Origin: an uncultured Oscillospiraceae bacterium
GTDB taxonomy: Bacteria; Bacillota; Clostridia; Oscillospirales; Oscillospiraceae
Direction of reading: 5' to 3'
Length of the DNA stretch: 64,000 nt
NCBI GenBank assembly: GCA_910587255.1
Contig: CAJUKT010000121.1
Location: 1-64,000 of the forward strand
Below are positions 32,370-41,564 of this stretch, in pieces. The translations under genes and the position numbers were made by a program. Numbering within the stretch: position 1 is the first letter of the stretch; each line of letters begins with the position of its first letter. The notes beneath the pieces are model-generated. The model was not told the origin of the DNA. It was given only the letters and a program-made list of their open reading frames with translations, and did no database searches.

Positions 32370-33780
32370 CCGCTCCATATCGTCAGCTCTGAAGAAGTCC
32401 ATCGCCACCGAAGCGCGGTACGAGCTGGCGAGACGGCACTACGCAGATTATGTCCAGCTTGTTCATGCAGGCAGGTGGAAAAGAGCCAGACACCTCGACC
32501 TGGTGTGTCGAGAGCTGGAGAACATCATGTCCGGCCAGACAAAGCGGCTGATGATTTTCATGCCGCCCCGCCACGGAAAGTCAATGACCGTGACAGAGAC
32601 CTTCCCCTCCTTCTTCCTATGCAAGAACCCGGAGAAACGGGTCATCGAGATCAGTTACAGTGGCAGCCTTGCCCAGCAGTTCGGCAAGCGTAACCGCGAT
32701 AAGGTTGAGGAATATGGCCCGGTCCTGTTCAATCAATATCTATCACCCGTGCATCATACGAAGACCAACTGGGACCTTCAAAATGGCACTGGGGGCATGA
32801 TTTCAGTCGGCATCGGCGGCTCCATTACGGGCTACGGTGCCGACCTTCTGATTGTAGATGACCCCATTAAGAACCGGGCTGAGGCTGAATCCCAGACCTA
32901 TCGTGAGATGCTGTGGAGTGAGTACCAGTCCACGGTCAGCACCCGTCTTCACGCCGGCGGCGCGGTTATCATCATTCTGACCCGGTGGCACGAAGATGAC
33001 CTAGCCGCCCGCCTCCTGAACCCTGAGTATGGGAAGGTGGAGGATTGGAAAATCATTTCGCTTCCTGCGATATGCGAGGACGCGGAAGATGATCCGCTCG
33101 GCCGGGAGGTGGGGGCGGCCCTATGGCCCGCCGGCGGATACGATGAGTTGTGGGCCGCTCAGCAGAAGGAGACGGTGGGGACCTACGCCTGGTCCTCGCT
33201 GTATATGCAGACGCCCACGCCCAGCTCCGGCGGTATGTTCAAGCGGGAGTGGTGGAAGCGGTGGGCTGCGCTACCCTCTGGCCTCTACGACTATCTGCAA
33301 TCGTGGGACTGCACCTTTAAGGACAAGGACAGCTCCGACTATGTGGTGGGTCAGGTGTGGGCCCGGAAGGGCGCAGACCGCTACCTCATCGACCAAGTTC
33401 GCGGCCGCATGACCTTCACGGAGACGCTGAACGCCATGCGGGACCTGTCTGCCAAGTGGCCTCAAACCGCGCGGAAGCTGGTAGAGGACAAGGCCAATGG
33501 CACCGCGGTCATCGACGTACTTCGGAAAGAAATCCCCGGCATCGTACCCGTGGAGCCGTTCGGCGGCAAGGTAGTCCGCGCCCATGCGACGACAGCCGTA
33601 GCTGAGGCAGGGAACGTATACATCCCGGCTGCGAGTGTGGCCCCCTGGGTGGGTGACTTCGTGGAGGAGATGGCTTCGTTCCCCAGCGGTGCCCACGACG
33701 ACCAAGTGGACTGTTATTCCCAGGCGAACGCCTACTACAACGAGAGTACAGCGTTTGACCTGACATCCCTTATTTCCTGA
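32356..33780 (+). CDS. terL: Terminase large subunit
   Basis: A 474-residue packaging motor. The ATPase domain has Walker A PPRHGKS (about 68-74) and Walker B LLIVDDP (about 164-170), with ILTRWHEDD. The RNase H-like nuclease domain has LQSWDCTFKDKDSSDYVVG and ends with GAHDDQVDCYSQA. ATG 32356 gives the family-typical length and lies inside the small-subunit gene in another frame. Confidence 0.93.
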   Translation: MARSSRSISSALKKSIATEARYELARRHYADYVQLVHAGRWKRARHLDLVCRELENIMSGQTKRLMIFMPPRHGKSMTVTETFPSFFLCKNPEKRVIEISYSGSLAQQFGKRNRDKVEEYGPVLFNQYLSPVHHTKTNWDLQNGTGGMISVGIGGSITGYGADLLIVDDPIKNRAEAESQTYREMLWSEYQSTVSTRLHAGGAVIIILTRWHEDDLAARLLNPEYGKVEDWKIISLPAICEDAEDDPLGREVGAALWPAGGYDELWAAQQKETVGTYAWSSLYMQTPTPSSGGMFKREWWKRWAALPSGLYDYLQSWDCTFKDKDSSDYVVGQVWARKGADRYLIDQVRGRMTFTETLNAMRDLSAKWPQTARKLVEDKANGTAVIDVLRKEIPGIVPVEPFGGKVVRAHATTAVAEAGNVYIPAASVAPWVGDFVEEMASFPSGAHDDQVDCYSQANAYYNESTAFDLTSLIS

Positions 33781-33798
33781 TGGAAGGAGCGAAAGACT

Positions 33799-35769
33799 AT
33801 GCGTACCCCCCAAAGCGAATTGGAGCGCCGGCGGCTGAATGAGCGCGGCCGCCAAATCCTTCTGAGGAAAGAAGGGAAGGCCGTCCGGCCTCAGCGTGAG
33901 GACGGCTATGTCAACCTGCTGAACAAGTACGGGACCCAGCAGGATAGCTCAGAGGCGTACCGCTATGAGCGGGAACCCATCATCCCGGACATGCAGCTCA
34001 CCGGCCTCTATGAAGGGAACGGGCTGTTTGCGAAAATCATCGACACCCCGGCTGAAGAGGCTCTGAAGCATGGCTTCGACCTGAGCCTGAAGAACGATGA
34101 ACTGGACGCCTTCGTGGAGGACGCCCTTGACGCCCTGGAGTGGGAGGAGAAGGCGGCAACAGCTATCAAGTGGGCGCGGCTCTACGGCGGCTCCATCATC
34201 GTTATGCTGATCGACGACGGCCGGGGCCTGGAGGAACCGGTGGACTGGAAGCACATCCGCAGCATCGACGAGCTGAGGGTCTATGAGCGGGCGGTGGTCC
34301 AGCCTGACTACTCCAGCCTATATATGCAGGACTACGGCGGGAGGGGCGTGGGGAACCGGGTGTCTAAGTTCGGATGCCCTGAGTTCTACTATGTGTCCAG
34401 CATCTACGGCTCATTCACGGTGCATGAGAGCCGGTGCCTGCTGTTCCGCAACGGCGTCCTTCCTGAGCTGACCACAAACACGACCTATCGGCTATGGGGG
34501 ATGCCTGAATACATCCGAATCCAGCGGGCCCTGCGAGAAACGCTGACAGCCCATGGAGACAGCGTGAAGCTGCTGGAGCGCAGCGTCCAAGCCATCTACT
34601 CAATGAAGAACCTGGCCCAGCTCCTAGCGACCGACGACGGCGAGAACCAAGTCCTGAAGCGGTTGCAGGTCATCGACATGGCCCGCGGGCTGCTGAACAG
34701 CATCGCCATTGATTCAGAGGGTGAGAGCTATGACTTCAAGGTGGCTCAGTTCAGCGGGGTGCGGGACGTAATCGACGCATCCTGCAATATGCTGTCTTCC
34801 CTGACGAACATCCCGCAAACCCTGCTGTTTGGCCGGTCCCCGGCTGGGATGAACTCTACCGGCGAGAGTGACCTGGAAAACTGGTACAACTTCGTGGAGC
34901 GCATCCAGAAGCTGATGCTGAAACCAAACCTTCGGAACCTGCTAGATGTGACCTTCCGCGCTGGCGTTGCCTCTGGCGACATCGCTGAGGAGCCGACCTA
35001 CAAGCTGAAGTTCAACCCGCTGTGGAGCCTGAGCGAGACTGAGCAGGCTGCCGTGGACCAGACAAAAGCTCAGACCGCCCAGGTCAAGGCCCAGACCGCT
35101 CAGATTTATGTGGATATGCAGGCCATTGACCCGCAGGAAGTCCGGCATAGCCTGGCCTCTGATGAGGACTTCGATGTGGAGGACATCGTATCTGAGGATG
35201 AGGGTGAAGACCTGCTGCGGGCCCTGTACGGTGACGACCCGCTGGTCATGGAGGACATCGAGGCCGCCCAGAAGAACGAGGAGCAGGAGCGGACCCCCGG
35301 CGGGGGAGAGCAGAGTGGAGCCAGCCAGCTCCCGCCTCAGCCCGCCCCGGCCAAGGTAGATCGCCAGGACGAAGATACCGCCCAGGGCGTTGGCGTTCTG
35401 GTCATCCAGAACGGCAAGATTCTGTGCGGGACAAGGGTGGACGACGGGACTATCGGCGGGCCTGGTGGTCACATCGAGGCGGGGGAGACCCCGGAGGAAG
35501 CGGCAATCCGCGAGACGCAGGAGGAGTTCGGCATCACACCGAAGGAGCTGATACCGATAACAACACTCACCGGTATGCCGGAGGAGTATTGCGATTCTCA
35601 GGTCTTCCTCTGCACCTCCTATGATGGTCAAATCCTCTGCAATATTGTGGAAATGACAAAGCCTGGATTCCTGACCATAGAGAAGGCCCTGGACTTGATG
35701 GAGAACAAGCCTGGACGCCTGTTCCTGCCGTTCGCTCGGTCCATCGTCGGTCTTCTTGCCGTTCTGTGA
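33799..35769 (+). CDS. Portal protein (DUF1073-type) fused to a C-terminal Nudix hydrolase domain
   Basis: A 656-residue protein. Residues about 30-430 are a portal of the DUF1073 kind (LTGLYEGNGLFAKIIDTPAEE, SIIVMLIDDGR, LTNIPQTLLFGRSPAGMNSTGE, ENWYNFVERIQ). This family is often named anti-CBASS Acb1 in databases because Acb1 can be its C-terminal domain. Here an acidic linker is followed by a Nudix domain (about 530-656) with a complete box, GHIEAGETPEEAAI then RETQEEFGI. Nudix enzymes hydrolyse nucleoside-diphosphate-linked compounds. Terminator-linked sequence follows. Confidence 0.88.
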   Translation: MRTPQSELERRRLNERGRQILLRKEGKAVRPQREDGYVNLLNKYGTQQDSSEAYRYEREPIIPDMQLTGLYEGNGLFAKIIDTPAEEALKHGFDLSLKNDELDAFVEDALDALEWEEKAATAIKWARLYGGSIIVMLIDDGRGLEEPVDWKHIRSIDELRVYERAVVQPDYSSLYMQDYGGRGVGNRVSKFGCPEFYYVSSIYGSFTVHESRCLLFRNGVLPELTTNTTYRLWGMPEYIRIQRALRETLTAHGDSVKLLERSVQAIYSMKNLAQLLATDDGENQVLKRLQVIDMARGLLNSIAIDSEGESYDFKVAQFSGVRDVIDASCNMLSSLTNIPQTLLFGRSPAGMNSTGESDLENWYNFVERIQKLMLKPNLRNLLDVTFRAGVASGDIAEEPTYKLKFNPLWSLSETEQAAVDQTKAQTAQVKAQTAQIYVDMQAIDPQEVRHSLASDEDFDVEDIVSEDEGEDLLRALYGDDPLVMEDIEAAQKNEEQERTPGGGEQSGASQLPPQPAPAKVDRQDEDTAQGVGVLVIQNGKILCGTRVDDGTIGGPGGHIEAGETPEEAAIRETQEEFGITPKELIPITTLTGMPEEYCDSQVFLCTSYDGQILCNIVEMTKPGFLTIEKALDLMENKPGRLFLPFARSIVGLLAVL

Positions 35770-35894
35770 GCCACAAGCCCGTCTAAGCCCCTACAAGCCA
35801 CGTCTGTACGGCGACTACACTTTACCCACCTTGCAGTACAGGAAGCCGTTCAGATACTCTCTAGCCTCAAATAAGACCGAATACAGTCCAATCC

Positions 35895-35923
35895 AAAACC
35901 GACGGAGCAATCCGTCGGTTTTT
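35895..35923 (+). terminator. Terminator between portal and head-morphogenesis genes
   Basis: AAAACCGACGGA (35895-35906) pairs with TCCGTCGGTTTT around GCAA, followed by a T-run. It lies in the 35770-35946 gap, which otherwise holds no gene. The gap also has a repeated GTCTAAGCCC/CTACAAGCC motif like that beside the 52-bp repeats. Confidence 0.85.
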
Positions 35924-35946
35924 CTGCGTAGAGGTAGGTGTTCGCC

Positions 35947-36870
35947 GTGAACAATGTGTTCCGCAAGCAGATGGTCCAGGACGCCCTAGCGAAGAAGTTT
36001 GGAAGCCATGAGCGGCTGCTGTGCAAATACGAGGCCCAGTACCCACAACAGGCTGAGCGAGAGTTTCAACGCGTGACCAACTCCTACATCCGTCTGCTGA
36101 ATGAGCTGCTGAAAAAGTACCTGCCGAAAATCCGCGACGCGGCCCGCCAGGAGCGAGAAGGGACCCGCCACGATGACACCTCAGACCTTATGGTCAAGGT
36201 CAAGGCCGTCTTCGACCAAATGGCCGGTGAGCTGGAGCGTTCCACATCCGGCTTCGGCCTCTATGACAAAATCACGGCTATGGCTAAGCTGACACGGAAG
36301 CTCAGCATCAAAGAGTGGAAGAAGGCGGTGAAGGCTACGCTGGGAATCGACCTGCTGGATGACTACTACACCGGCGAGCTGTACCGAGAGCTGATGAGGA
36401 AGTGGGTGGAGGATAACGTCGGCCTCATCAAGACTATCCCGCAGGAGAGCCTGGGCAGGATGCGGGAGATCGTGCTGGAAGGCTACATGAACGGCGAGAC
36501 CACGACCTCCATCGTGAAGAAAATCCAGAAGGCGTACAGCACGGACCGGCGCCACGCTCAGCTCCTGGCACGGGACCAGATAGCCAAGCTGAACGGCCAA
36601 ATCACGCAGAAGCAGCAGGAGGATGCCGGAGTGGACGAGTACATCTGGTCCGATTCTGGAGACGGCCGGGTACGCCCCGGCCACAAGCGGCTGAACGGGA
36701 AACGGTTCCGGTGGAATGACCCGCCCGTGGTAGATGAGAAAACCGGGCGGCGGTGTCACCCCGGAGAGGACTATGAGTGCCGCTGCGTGGCCCTCCCGGT
36801 CTTCAACCGGCATACCGTGGACCTGCCAATGGCCGGGAAGGTGGTGGTGGATATGAAGCTGATGACTTAG
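35947..36870 (+). CDS. Head morphogenesis protein (Mu F / SPP1 gp7 family)
   Basis: A 307-residue protein with long helices then the conserved minor-head domain: AQLLARDQIAKLNGQI, EYIWSDSGDGRVRPGHKRLNGK (in two stretches) and the C-terminal CHPGEDYECRCVALP. It probably sits at the portal and aids capsid assembly or DNA ejection. GTG 35947 is chosen with AGGTG six bases upstream; GTG 35938 is possible. Confidence 0.85.
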   Translation: MNNVFRKQMVQDALAKKFGSHERLLCKYEAQYPQQAEREFQRVTNSYIRLLNELLKKYLPKIRDAARQEREGTRHDDTSDLMVKVKAVFDQMAGELERSTSGFGLYDKITAMAKLTRKLSIKEWKKAVKATLGIDLLDDYYTGELYRELMRKWVEDNVGLIKTIPQESLGRMREIVLEGYMNGETTTSIVKKIQKAYSTDRRHAQLLARDQIAKLNGQITQKQQEDAGVDEYIWSDSGDGRVRPGHKRLNGKRFRWNDPPVVDEKTGRRCHPGEDYECRCVALPVFNRHTVDLPMAGKVVVDMKLMT

Positions 36871-36907
36871 CGCCGGCCGGGACCGGCAGAAAGGAAGTGA
36901 GCAGAAC

Positions 36908-38296
36908 ATGAGCAATCCCAAGACCAAGCAAGTCCAGCGGCTTGACAGCATCCCGTTGGACCAGACCTATTTCACAGAAGAGGGCTACCTGGTGGACCAC
37001 CCCATCGTGACATCGGTGGGTATCTTCGTTTACCACAACCCGGACGGCTCAGAACGCCGGGAGCTCCGACTGCCGGAGGAAGTCTTTTCCCCGAAGAGCC
37101 TCGCGTCCTACAAGGGGAAGCCCATCATCGTCACGCATGAAGCTGGCTATGTGGATAAAGACAACGTGCAGGAGGAGCACATCGGGACCATCCTGTCGGA
37201 AGGCTACCAGGACGGCGAAGATGTCCGTTGTGAGGTCATCATCCACGACACCGATGCCGTGAAGGACACCGGCCTGCGTGAATTGTCCTGCGGGTACAAC
37301 CTGCGCCTGGAGGAGACCCCTGGCGTATGGGAGGGACAGCCCTATGACGCTATCCAGCGGGACATCGAAATCAATCATCTTGCCCTGGTCGATAAGGCGC
37401 GGGCTGGTGAACAGGCTCGGCTGAATGTTGACAGCCAGAGCCAGAATTGTCTGAAAGGAGAACGACTGAACATGGTGAAGAACAAGAAGACCAAGAGACA
37501 GGACGGCGAGGCCCCCACCCCGGAGGAACTGGCTGCCGCTGTCGAGGCGTACAAGCAGCGCCGCGCTGAGCGTATGGGCGTGGGCGACTCTGGCACCGGG
37601 GAAGAGCCCACGCCTGCTGCTGTTGCCGATGAGGACCCCGCGGCGGAGCCCGCCGCCCAGGATGAGGGGGAGCAGGACATGGTGCAGTCCGTAAAGGACC
37701 GCCGTGACCGCCGCGACTCTGAGGGCGATCCGCAGGACCTGAACGGCGCCATGGGCGTCATCGCTCAGCAGGATGAGGACATCGACACGCTGCTGGGTGT
37801 CATCGACGTTCTGAAGGCTGCCGGGACCGCCGCCGACAGCGCGGAGAACGAGGATGAGGATGAGAACGCCGACGGCGAGGAGGAGAATACCGACGGCGAC
37901 GGCTGCCAGAAGGACGGGGAGGGCGAGGAGCCCAAGACCGACCGCAAAGACCGCCGCGCCGATGCCGCCACGGAGTTCCGGGAGATGCTGCGGGTGGTCC
38001 GCGTGGGTGATCGCCTGAACATGGACGGCCTGGAGACCATGAGCGTGAAAGGCGCGAAGAAGGCCATCCTGAAGAAGCTGAAGCCTACCCTTCGGCTGGA
38101 CGGCAAGAGCGCCGCCTATGTCAACGCGGCTTTCGACATGGCAGTCGGTGAGCTGAACGCCCGCAAGGGCACCAACTACCAGCGCCAGCAGATGACGCGC
38201 CAGGACTCTGCGGCCCCGCCCAAGAAGGCCGTTGGCTCCGCCGCAGACGCCCGCCAGAAGATGATTGAGCGGCGCATGAAGAAGGAGGAGAAGTAA
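36908..38296 (+). CDS. Prohead protease/scaffold (DUF2213)
   Basis: A 462-residue protein. The N-terminal 175 residues match DUF2213 head-maturation proteases (TEEGYLVDHPIVTSVGIF, LASYKGKPIIVTHE with its histidine, LRELSCGYNL, INHLALVDKARAG). The remainder is an acidic, low-complexity scaffold-like tail rich in DE, with a basic C-terminal end. Protease-scaffold fusion is typical of this family. ATG 36908 follows AGGAAGTGAG. Confidence 0.85.
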   Translation: MSNPKTKQVQRLDSIPLDQTYFTEEGYLVDHPIVTSVGIFVYHNPDGSERRELRLPEEVFSPKSLASYKGKPIIVTHEAGYVDKDNVQEEHIGTILSEGYQDGEDVRCEVIIHDTDAVKDTGLRELSCGYNLRLEETPGVWEGQPYDAIQRDIEINHLALVDKARAGEQARLNVDSQSQNCLKGERLNMVKNKKTKRQDGEAPTPEELAAAVEAYKQRRAERMGVGDSGTGEEPTPAAVADEDPAAEPAAQDEGEQDMVQSVKDRRDRRDSEGDPQDLNGAMGVIAQQDEDIDTLLGVIDVLKAAGTAADSAENEDEDENADGEEENTDGDGCQKDGEGEEPKTDRKDRRADAATEFREMLRVVRVGDRLNMDGLETMSVKGAKKAILKKLKPTLRLDGKSAAYVNAAFDMAVGELNARKGTNYQRQQMTRQDSAAPPKKAVGSAADARQKMIERRMKKEEK

Positions 38297-38297
38297 G

Positions 38298-38798
38298 ATG
38301 AGCGTCCAGACCAAGTACACCTACAAGACGGGGAGAGGGCTCCCCGGCGGCATCTACGATATGTACCACTACCCCGTGGATTCCCGTTTCAACGAGGAGA
38401 AGAACGGGGTGCTGCGCTTCGGCGTCGGCGTGGTTCCCGGTACTCTGCCGGGGAGCAACATCAAGCTGCCCACCGCCGACAGCAAAGCCGCCGACTTCGA
38501 GGGTGTGGTGGTGAACGGCTTCGACCGCCAGCAGGACCTGGAGGGCAAGGTGTTCATCCTGAACAACCAGAACATCGGCGTCATGCGCCGGGGCCGTATC
38601 TGGGTCCGCGTGACTGCTGATGCCAAGCCCTCCTACGGAGACGCCCTGCACATGATCGCGTCCGGTGATGACGCCGGCTGCTTCACCACCGCCGGCGGCC
38701 TGGAGATTCCCGGCCGCTTCATCGGCATCGCTCAGGATGGCGTGGCCCCCGTGGAGCTGTATGGCACCGGCGCGGCTGCCGCTACCGCCGGCGAGTAA
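38298..38798 (+). CDS. Capsid cement/decoration-like protein
   Basis: A 166-residue beta-rich protein between the protease and the major capsid gene. Segments such as LRFGVGVVPGTLPG, GVVVNGFDRQQ and GRIWVRVTADAKPSYGDAL resemble phage structural cement proteins (DUF2190/Gp24-like). It would stabilise the expanded head. ATG 38298 starts one base after the previous stop. Confidence 0.75.
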   Translation: MSVQTKYTYKTGRGLPGGIYDMYHYPVDSRFNEEKNGVLRFGVGVVPGTLPGSNIKLPTADSKAADFEGVVVNGFDRQQDLEGKVFILNNQNIGVMRRGRIWVRVTADAKPSYGDALHMIASGDDAGCFTTAGGLEIPGRFIGIAQDGVAPVELYGTGAAAATAGE

Positions 38799-38819
38799 TT
38801 TGAGAGGAGGAAACGAACT

Positions 38820-39860
38820 ATGGCTAAGATTCCCAATCAGAAGTCTATGCGGTATGACCAGTACGACTACATGAAGCTCATGGAGTCCAACATCCCCGCG
38901 TCCCTGGTCGAGACCCGCCACTTCGACAGTGCGGAGGACGCTTCGGTCTTCTTCGCCCGCGAGCTGGACTATGTGAAGTCCCAGTCTTACGACGTTGAGT
39001 ACCCTGAACTCACGGCACTGTCTCTGTTCCCCATGTCCAGCGAGGTGGACCCCGGCGCTGAGACCGTCACCTACTACTCCTACGACAAGGTAGGTCTGGC
39101 GAAGATTATCAGCAACTACGCCACCGACCTGCCCCGCGCCGATGTGAAGGGCAAGCCCACCACGGCTATCATCAAGTCCCTGGGCGCCAGCTATGGCTAC
39201 TCCATCCAGGAGATGCGGGCCTCCGCCATGGCTGGGAAGTCCCTGGATACCAGGAAGGCGGAGTCCGCCCGGTATCAGATCGACTACCTGAACAACAAAA
39301 TCGCCTGGTGCGGTGACGAGGAGACCGGCCTGCGCGGTGTGCTGTCCAAGGACACCGATGTCCCCCTGTACGTCCTGGCGAACGGCGCCAAGGGCTCTAC
39401 CAAGTGGTCCGAGAAGACCGAGGATGAAATCCTGGCTGACATCAACGGTATGCTGAAGCAGATGGCCCGCACCACCAAGAAGGTGGAAAAGCCCGACACG
39501 CTGGGCCTGCCCTCCGAAGCCTACCTGGAGCTCCAGGGCCGCCGTATCGAGGGCACGGCCACCACCGTCCTGAGCTACATCCAGGAGAACCTGAAGGACA
39601 TCAAGGAAATCGTCTCCTGCCCGGAGCTGGACCCCGACAGCGTGGACACCAACCCCTACGCCAAGGAGACCGACGGCCAGGGCGTCATGCTCCTGTTCAA
39701 GAACGACGCCCGGAAGCTGACCGTGGAGAACCCGCTGCCCTTCATGCAGTACCCCGTCCAGACCGAGGGCCTGGAGATGGTGGTCCCCTGCGAGGCCCGG
39801 ACCGCCGGCGTCCTCATCTACTACCCCATGTCCCTGCTGATTGGTGTCGGCGTCTGCTGA
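38820..39860 (+). CDS. Major capsid protein (DUF2184)
   Basis: A 346-residue protein matching DUF2184 major capsid proteins: FARELDYVKSQSYDVEYP, LSLFPMSSEVDPGAE, DKVGLAKIISNYATDLPRADV (in parts), SIQEMRASAMAGKSLD and a C-terminal MVVPCEARTAGVLIYYP. ATG 38820 follows GAGAGGAGG. A strong hairpin follows at 39873. Confidence 0.88.
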   Translation: MAKIPNQKSMRYDQYDYMKLMESNIPASLVETRHFDSAEDASVFFARELDYVKSQSYDVEYPELTALSLFPMSSEVDPGAETVTYYSYDKVGLAKIISNYATDLPRADVKGKPTTAIIKSLGASYGYSIQEMRASAMAGKSLDTRKAESARYQIDYLNNKIAWCGDEETGLRGVLSKDTDVPLYVLANGAKGSTKWSEKTEDEILADINGMLKQMARTTKKVEKPDTLGLPSEAYLELQGRRIEGTATTVLSYIQENLKDIKEIVSCPELDPDSVDTNPYAKETDGQGVMLLFKNDARKLTVENPLPFMQYPVQTEGLEMVVPCEARTAGVLIYYPMSLLIGVGVC

Positions 39861-39872
39861 TACCTGCACCTC

Positions 39873-39906
39873 CGGGGGCCCCGCGAAGGGGCCCCCGATA
39901 CTTTTG
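39873..39906 (+). terminator. Hairpin after the capsid gene (terminator or attenuator)
   Basis: CGGGGGCCCC (39873-39882) pairs perfectly with GGGGCCCCCG (39888-39897) around GCGAA, followed by ATACTTTTG. The short T-run suggests partial termination, which would keep capsid mRNA more abundant than downstream genes. Confidence 0.7.
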
Positions 39907-39924
39907 CTTGAAAGGAGCATGACC

Positions 39925-40278
39925 ATGAAGGTAATGAACATCGGAGGCAAAGTCGTCAGCATCGGTAATGTCATCATTCTCCCCGGCGAGACCAAGCCTG
40001 TGGCAGACAGCTATGCGGGTAACGCTGCGGTGAACTGCCTAGTGGAGCACAAGAACATCCGGCTCATCCAGGATGAGGAGAAGGAGCCCCCCGCCTCCCA
40101 GGGTCAGCCCGGTGAGGATAAGCCGGGTGAGGAGGGCGATGGCGGTGTCAAGAAGCCCCTGTCCCGCATGAACAAGGCCGAGCTGGTGGAGGAGTGCCGG
40201 AAGCTGAACATTGAGGTCAGCGAGGAGGACACCAAGGATACGCTGGCCGAGAAGATCAGAGCCGCCACCGCTGAGTAA
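39925..40278 (+). CDS. Small head protein with C-terminal SAP/HeH-like motif
   Basis: A 117-residue protein from ATG 39925 with AAAGGAG seven bases upstream. An N-terminal compact part and an acidic proline/glycine linker precede a C-terminal helix-extended-helix motif (LSRMNKAELVEECRKLNIEV). Such proteins occur just after the capsid gene in many phages, as accessory head proteins. The exact role is unknown. Confidence 0.65.
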   Translation: MKVMNIGGKVVSIGNVIILPGETKPVADSYAGNAAVNCLVEHKNIRLIQDEEKEPPASQGQPGEDKPGEEGDGGVKKPLSRMNKAELVEECRKLNIEVSEEDTKDTLAEKIRAATAE

Positions 40279-40289
40279 GGAGGACGCCC

Positions 40290-40667
40290 ATGACCCCCAT
40301 TGAGATTTTCCGGTTGGTGGCGACTGAGTTCTCCAGCATGGAGGACGCCACGGTGTCTCAGTGGCTGGAGCTCACGTCTCCGCTTATCAGCAAGAGGGTG
40401 TTTGGTAAGCTGTATGACCAGGCCCTAGCCCTGCTGACCGCTCACCGCCTGAAGATGGCCGGGTACGGCGACAGCTCATACGGGACCGTGGGGGACACGC
40501 TGAGGATCGGCAGCTACTCCGAAGGCGAGACCTCCATTGGCTTCACCGTGAACCAGGCCACGAACCTGCTGGTGGACGCTGAGCTGACCCTGACCCCCTA
40601 CGGCCTGGAGTACCTGTCCCTGCGCCGGCTGGTGGTCATCCCCATCCGGTCAGCGGGTGAACACTGA
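40290..40667 (+). CDS. Head-tail connector/adaptor (DUF4054)
   Basis: A 125-residue protein with FRLVATEFSSMEDATVSQWLEL, RVFGKLYDQALALLTAHRL and a C-terminal YGLEYLSLRRL, typical of DUF4054 adaptor proteins that attach below the portal. ATG 40290 follows AAGGAGGAC. Its stop overlaps the next start. Confidence 0.8.
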   Translation: MTPIEIFRLVATEFSSMEDATVSQWLELTSPLISKRVFGKLYDQALALLTAHRLKMAGYGDSSYGTVGDTLRIGSYSEGETSIGFTVNQATNLLVDAELTLTPYGLEYLSLRRLVVIPIRSAGEH

Positions 40668-41128
40668 TGGCGGGCGGACATGACCGGCTGACCCCGGAGG
40701 GCCGCCGGTTCTACGCGGAGCTGGAGAAACTGCGGAGCAAGCGGGTGTTCGTCGGCTTCCAGGCCGGCAAGGTCACGGATGACCGGGGCGTGGACATGGC
40801 CCAGATTGCCATGTTCAATGAGCTCGGCACGTCGGAGATTCCGTCCCGACCGTTCCTCCGGCAGACTATGGAGAAAAACCAGGACGACATCAAAGCCTTT
40901 TGCGGAGAGAAGGTCCAGGGCATCGCAGAGGGCGGAACGGCCGGGGACGCACTGAAGCAGCTCGGCGTCTATGGCAAGGGTCTGGTGCAGGCGCAAATCA
41001 GGGAGGGAACCTTTAAGCCGAACGCGCCCTCCACCATCAGGAAGAAGAAATCGGATAAGCCGCTGATAGATACCGGCAAAATGCGGCAGTCCGTCAACTA
41101 TGTCATCAAGCAGAAGGGGGAGAGCTGA
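40667..41128 (+). CDS. HK97 gp10-like neck/tail-completion protein
   Basis: A 153-residue protein with VFVGFQAGKVTDDRGVDMAQIA, FNELGTSEIPSRPFLRQTM and LIDTGKMRQSVNYVI, the signature of HK97-gp10-type and related neck proteins. ATG 40667 overlaps the connector stop (TGATGG). Confidence 0.82.
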   Translation: MAGGHDRLTPEGRRFYAELEKLRSKRVFVGFQAGKVTDDRGVDMAQIAMFNELGTSEIPSRPFLRQTMEKNQDDIKAFCGEKVQGIAEGGTAGDALKQLGVYGKGLVQAQIREGTFKPNAPSTIRKKKSDKPLIDTGKMRQSVNYVIKQKGES

Positions 41129-41129
41129 T

Positions 41130-41564
41130 TTGGGCCTCACGATTTTCAGGCGGGAGTTCGTGGTCCGTCGCTTCAGTAAGGAAGAAATTGTCGATGGCTA
41201 CGGGACCGCCTCCTACAAGGATACCGTGGAGGTGCTGAATGTGCAGCCGCTCTCTGCGGATGAGCTCCAGGCCCTCCCGGAAGGTGAGCGCAAGACCAAG
41301 CGCATGAAAGCGTTCAGTGATTTTCTGTTCAACACCGCAGACCAGTCCACCGGTTGCCGGGGGGACTGGCTTTTTTATCGCGGCAACATGGACCCAGTGG
41401 GCCATTGGTACGAGTGTGTCAGCTCCCTGGGCTGGGACCACACGATGCTGGCCCACTGTAGGAGCGAGTTTGTCCAGGTCGCTGATTCCGAGAGCTATGG
41501 CCTGGAGCCGCCCAAGCAGAAGCGGAAGCGGAGGGGAGTGAGCAAGAAGAATGAACGTCGCTGA
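41130..41564 (+). CDS. Head-closure/minor structural protein
   Basis: A 144-residue protein from TTG 41130 (GGGGGAGAG upstream). Sequence includes FRREFVVRRFSKEEIVDGYG, EVLNVQPLSADELQALPEGERKTKR (in parts) and DWLFYRGNMDPVGHWYECVSS, a beta-rich pattern like phage head-closure proteins. Its place between the gp10-like and neck-terminator genes supports this. Confidence 0.7.
   Translation: MGLTIFRREFVVRRFSKEEIVDGYGTASYKDTVEVLNVQPLSADELQALPEGERKTKRMKAFSDFLFNTADQSTGCRGDWLFYRGNMDPVGHWYECVSSLGWDHTMLAHCRSEFVQVADSESYGLEPPKQKRKRRGVSKKNERR

Noticed and set aside
38121..39995. 624-residue antisense ORF over the capsid genes
   Set aside because: Opposes well-supported DUF2184 and cement genes; histidine/valine/glycine-rich composition typical of antisense frames in this codon usage.
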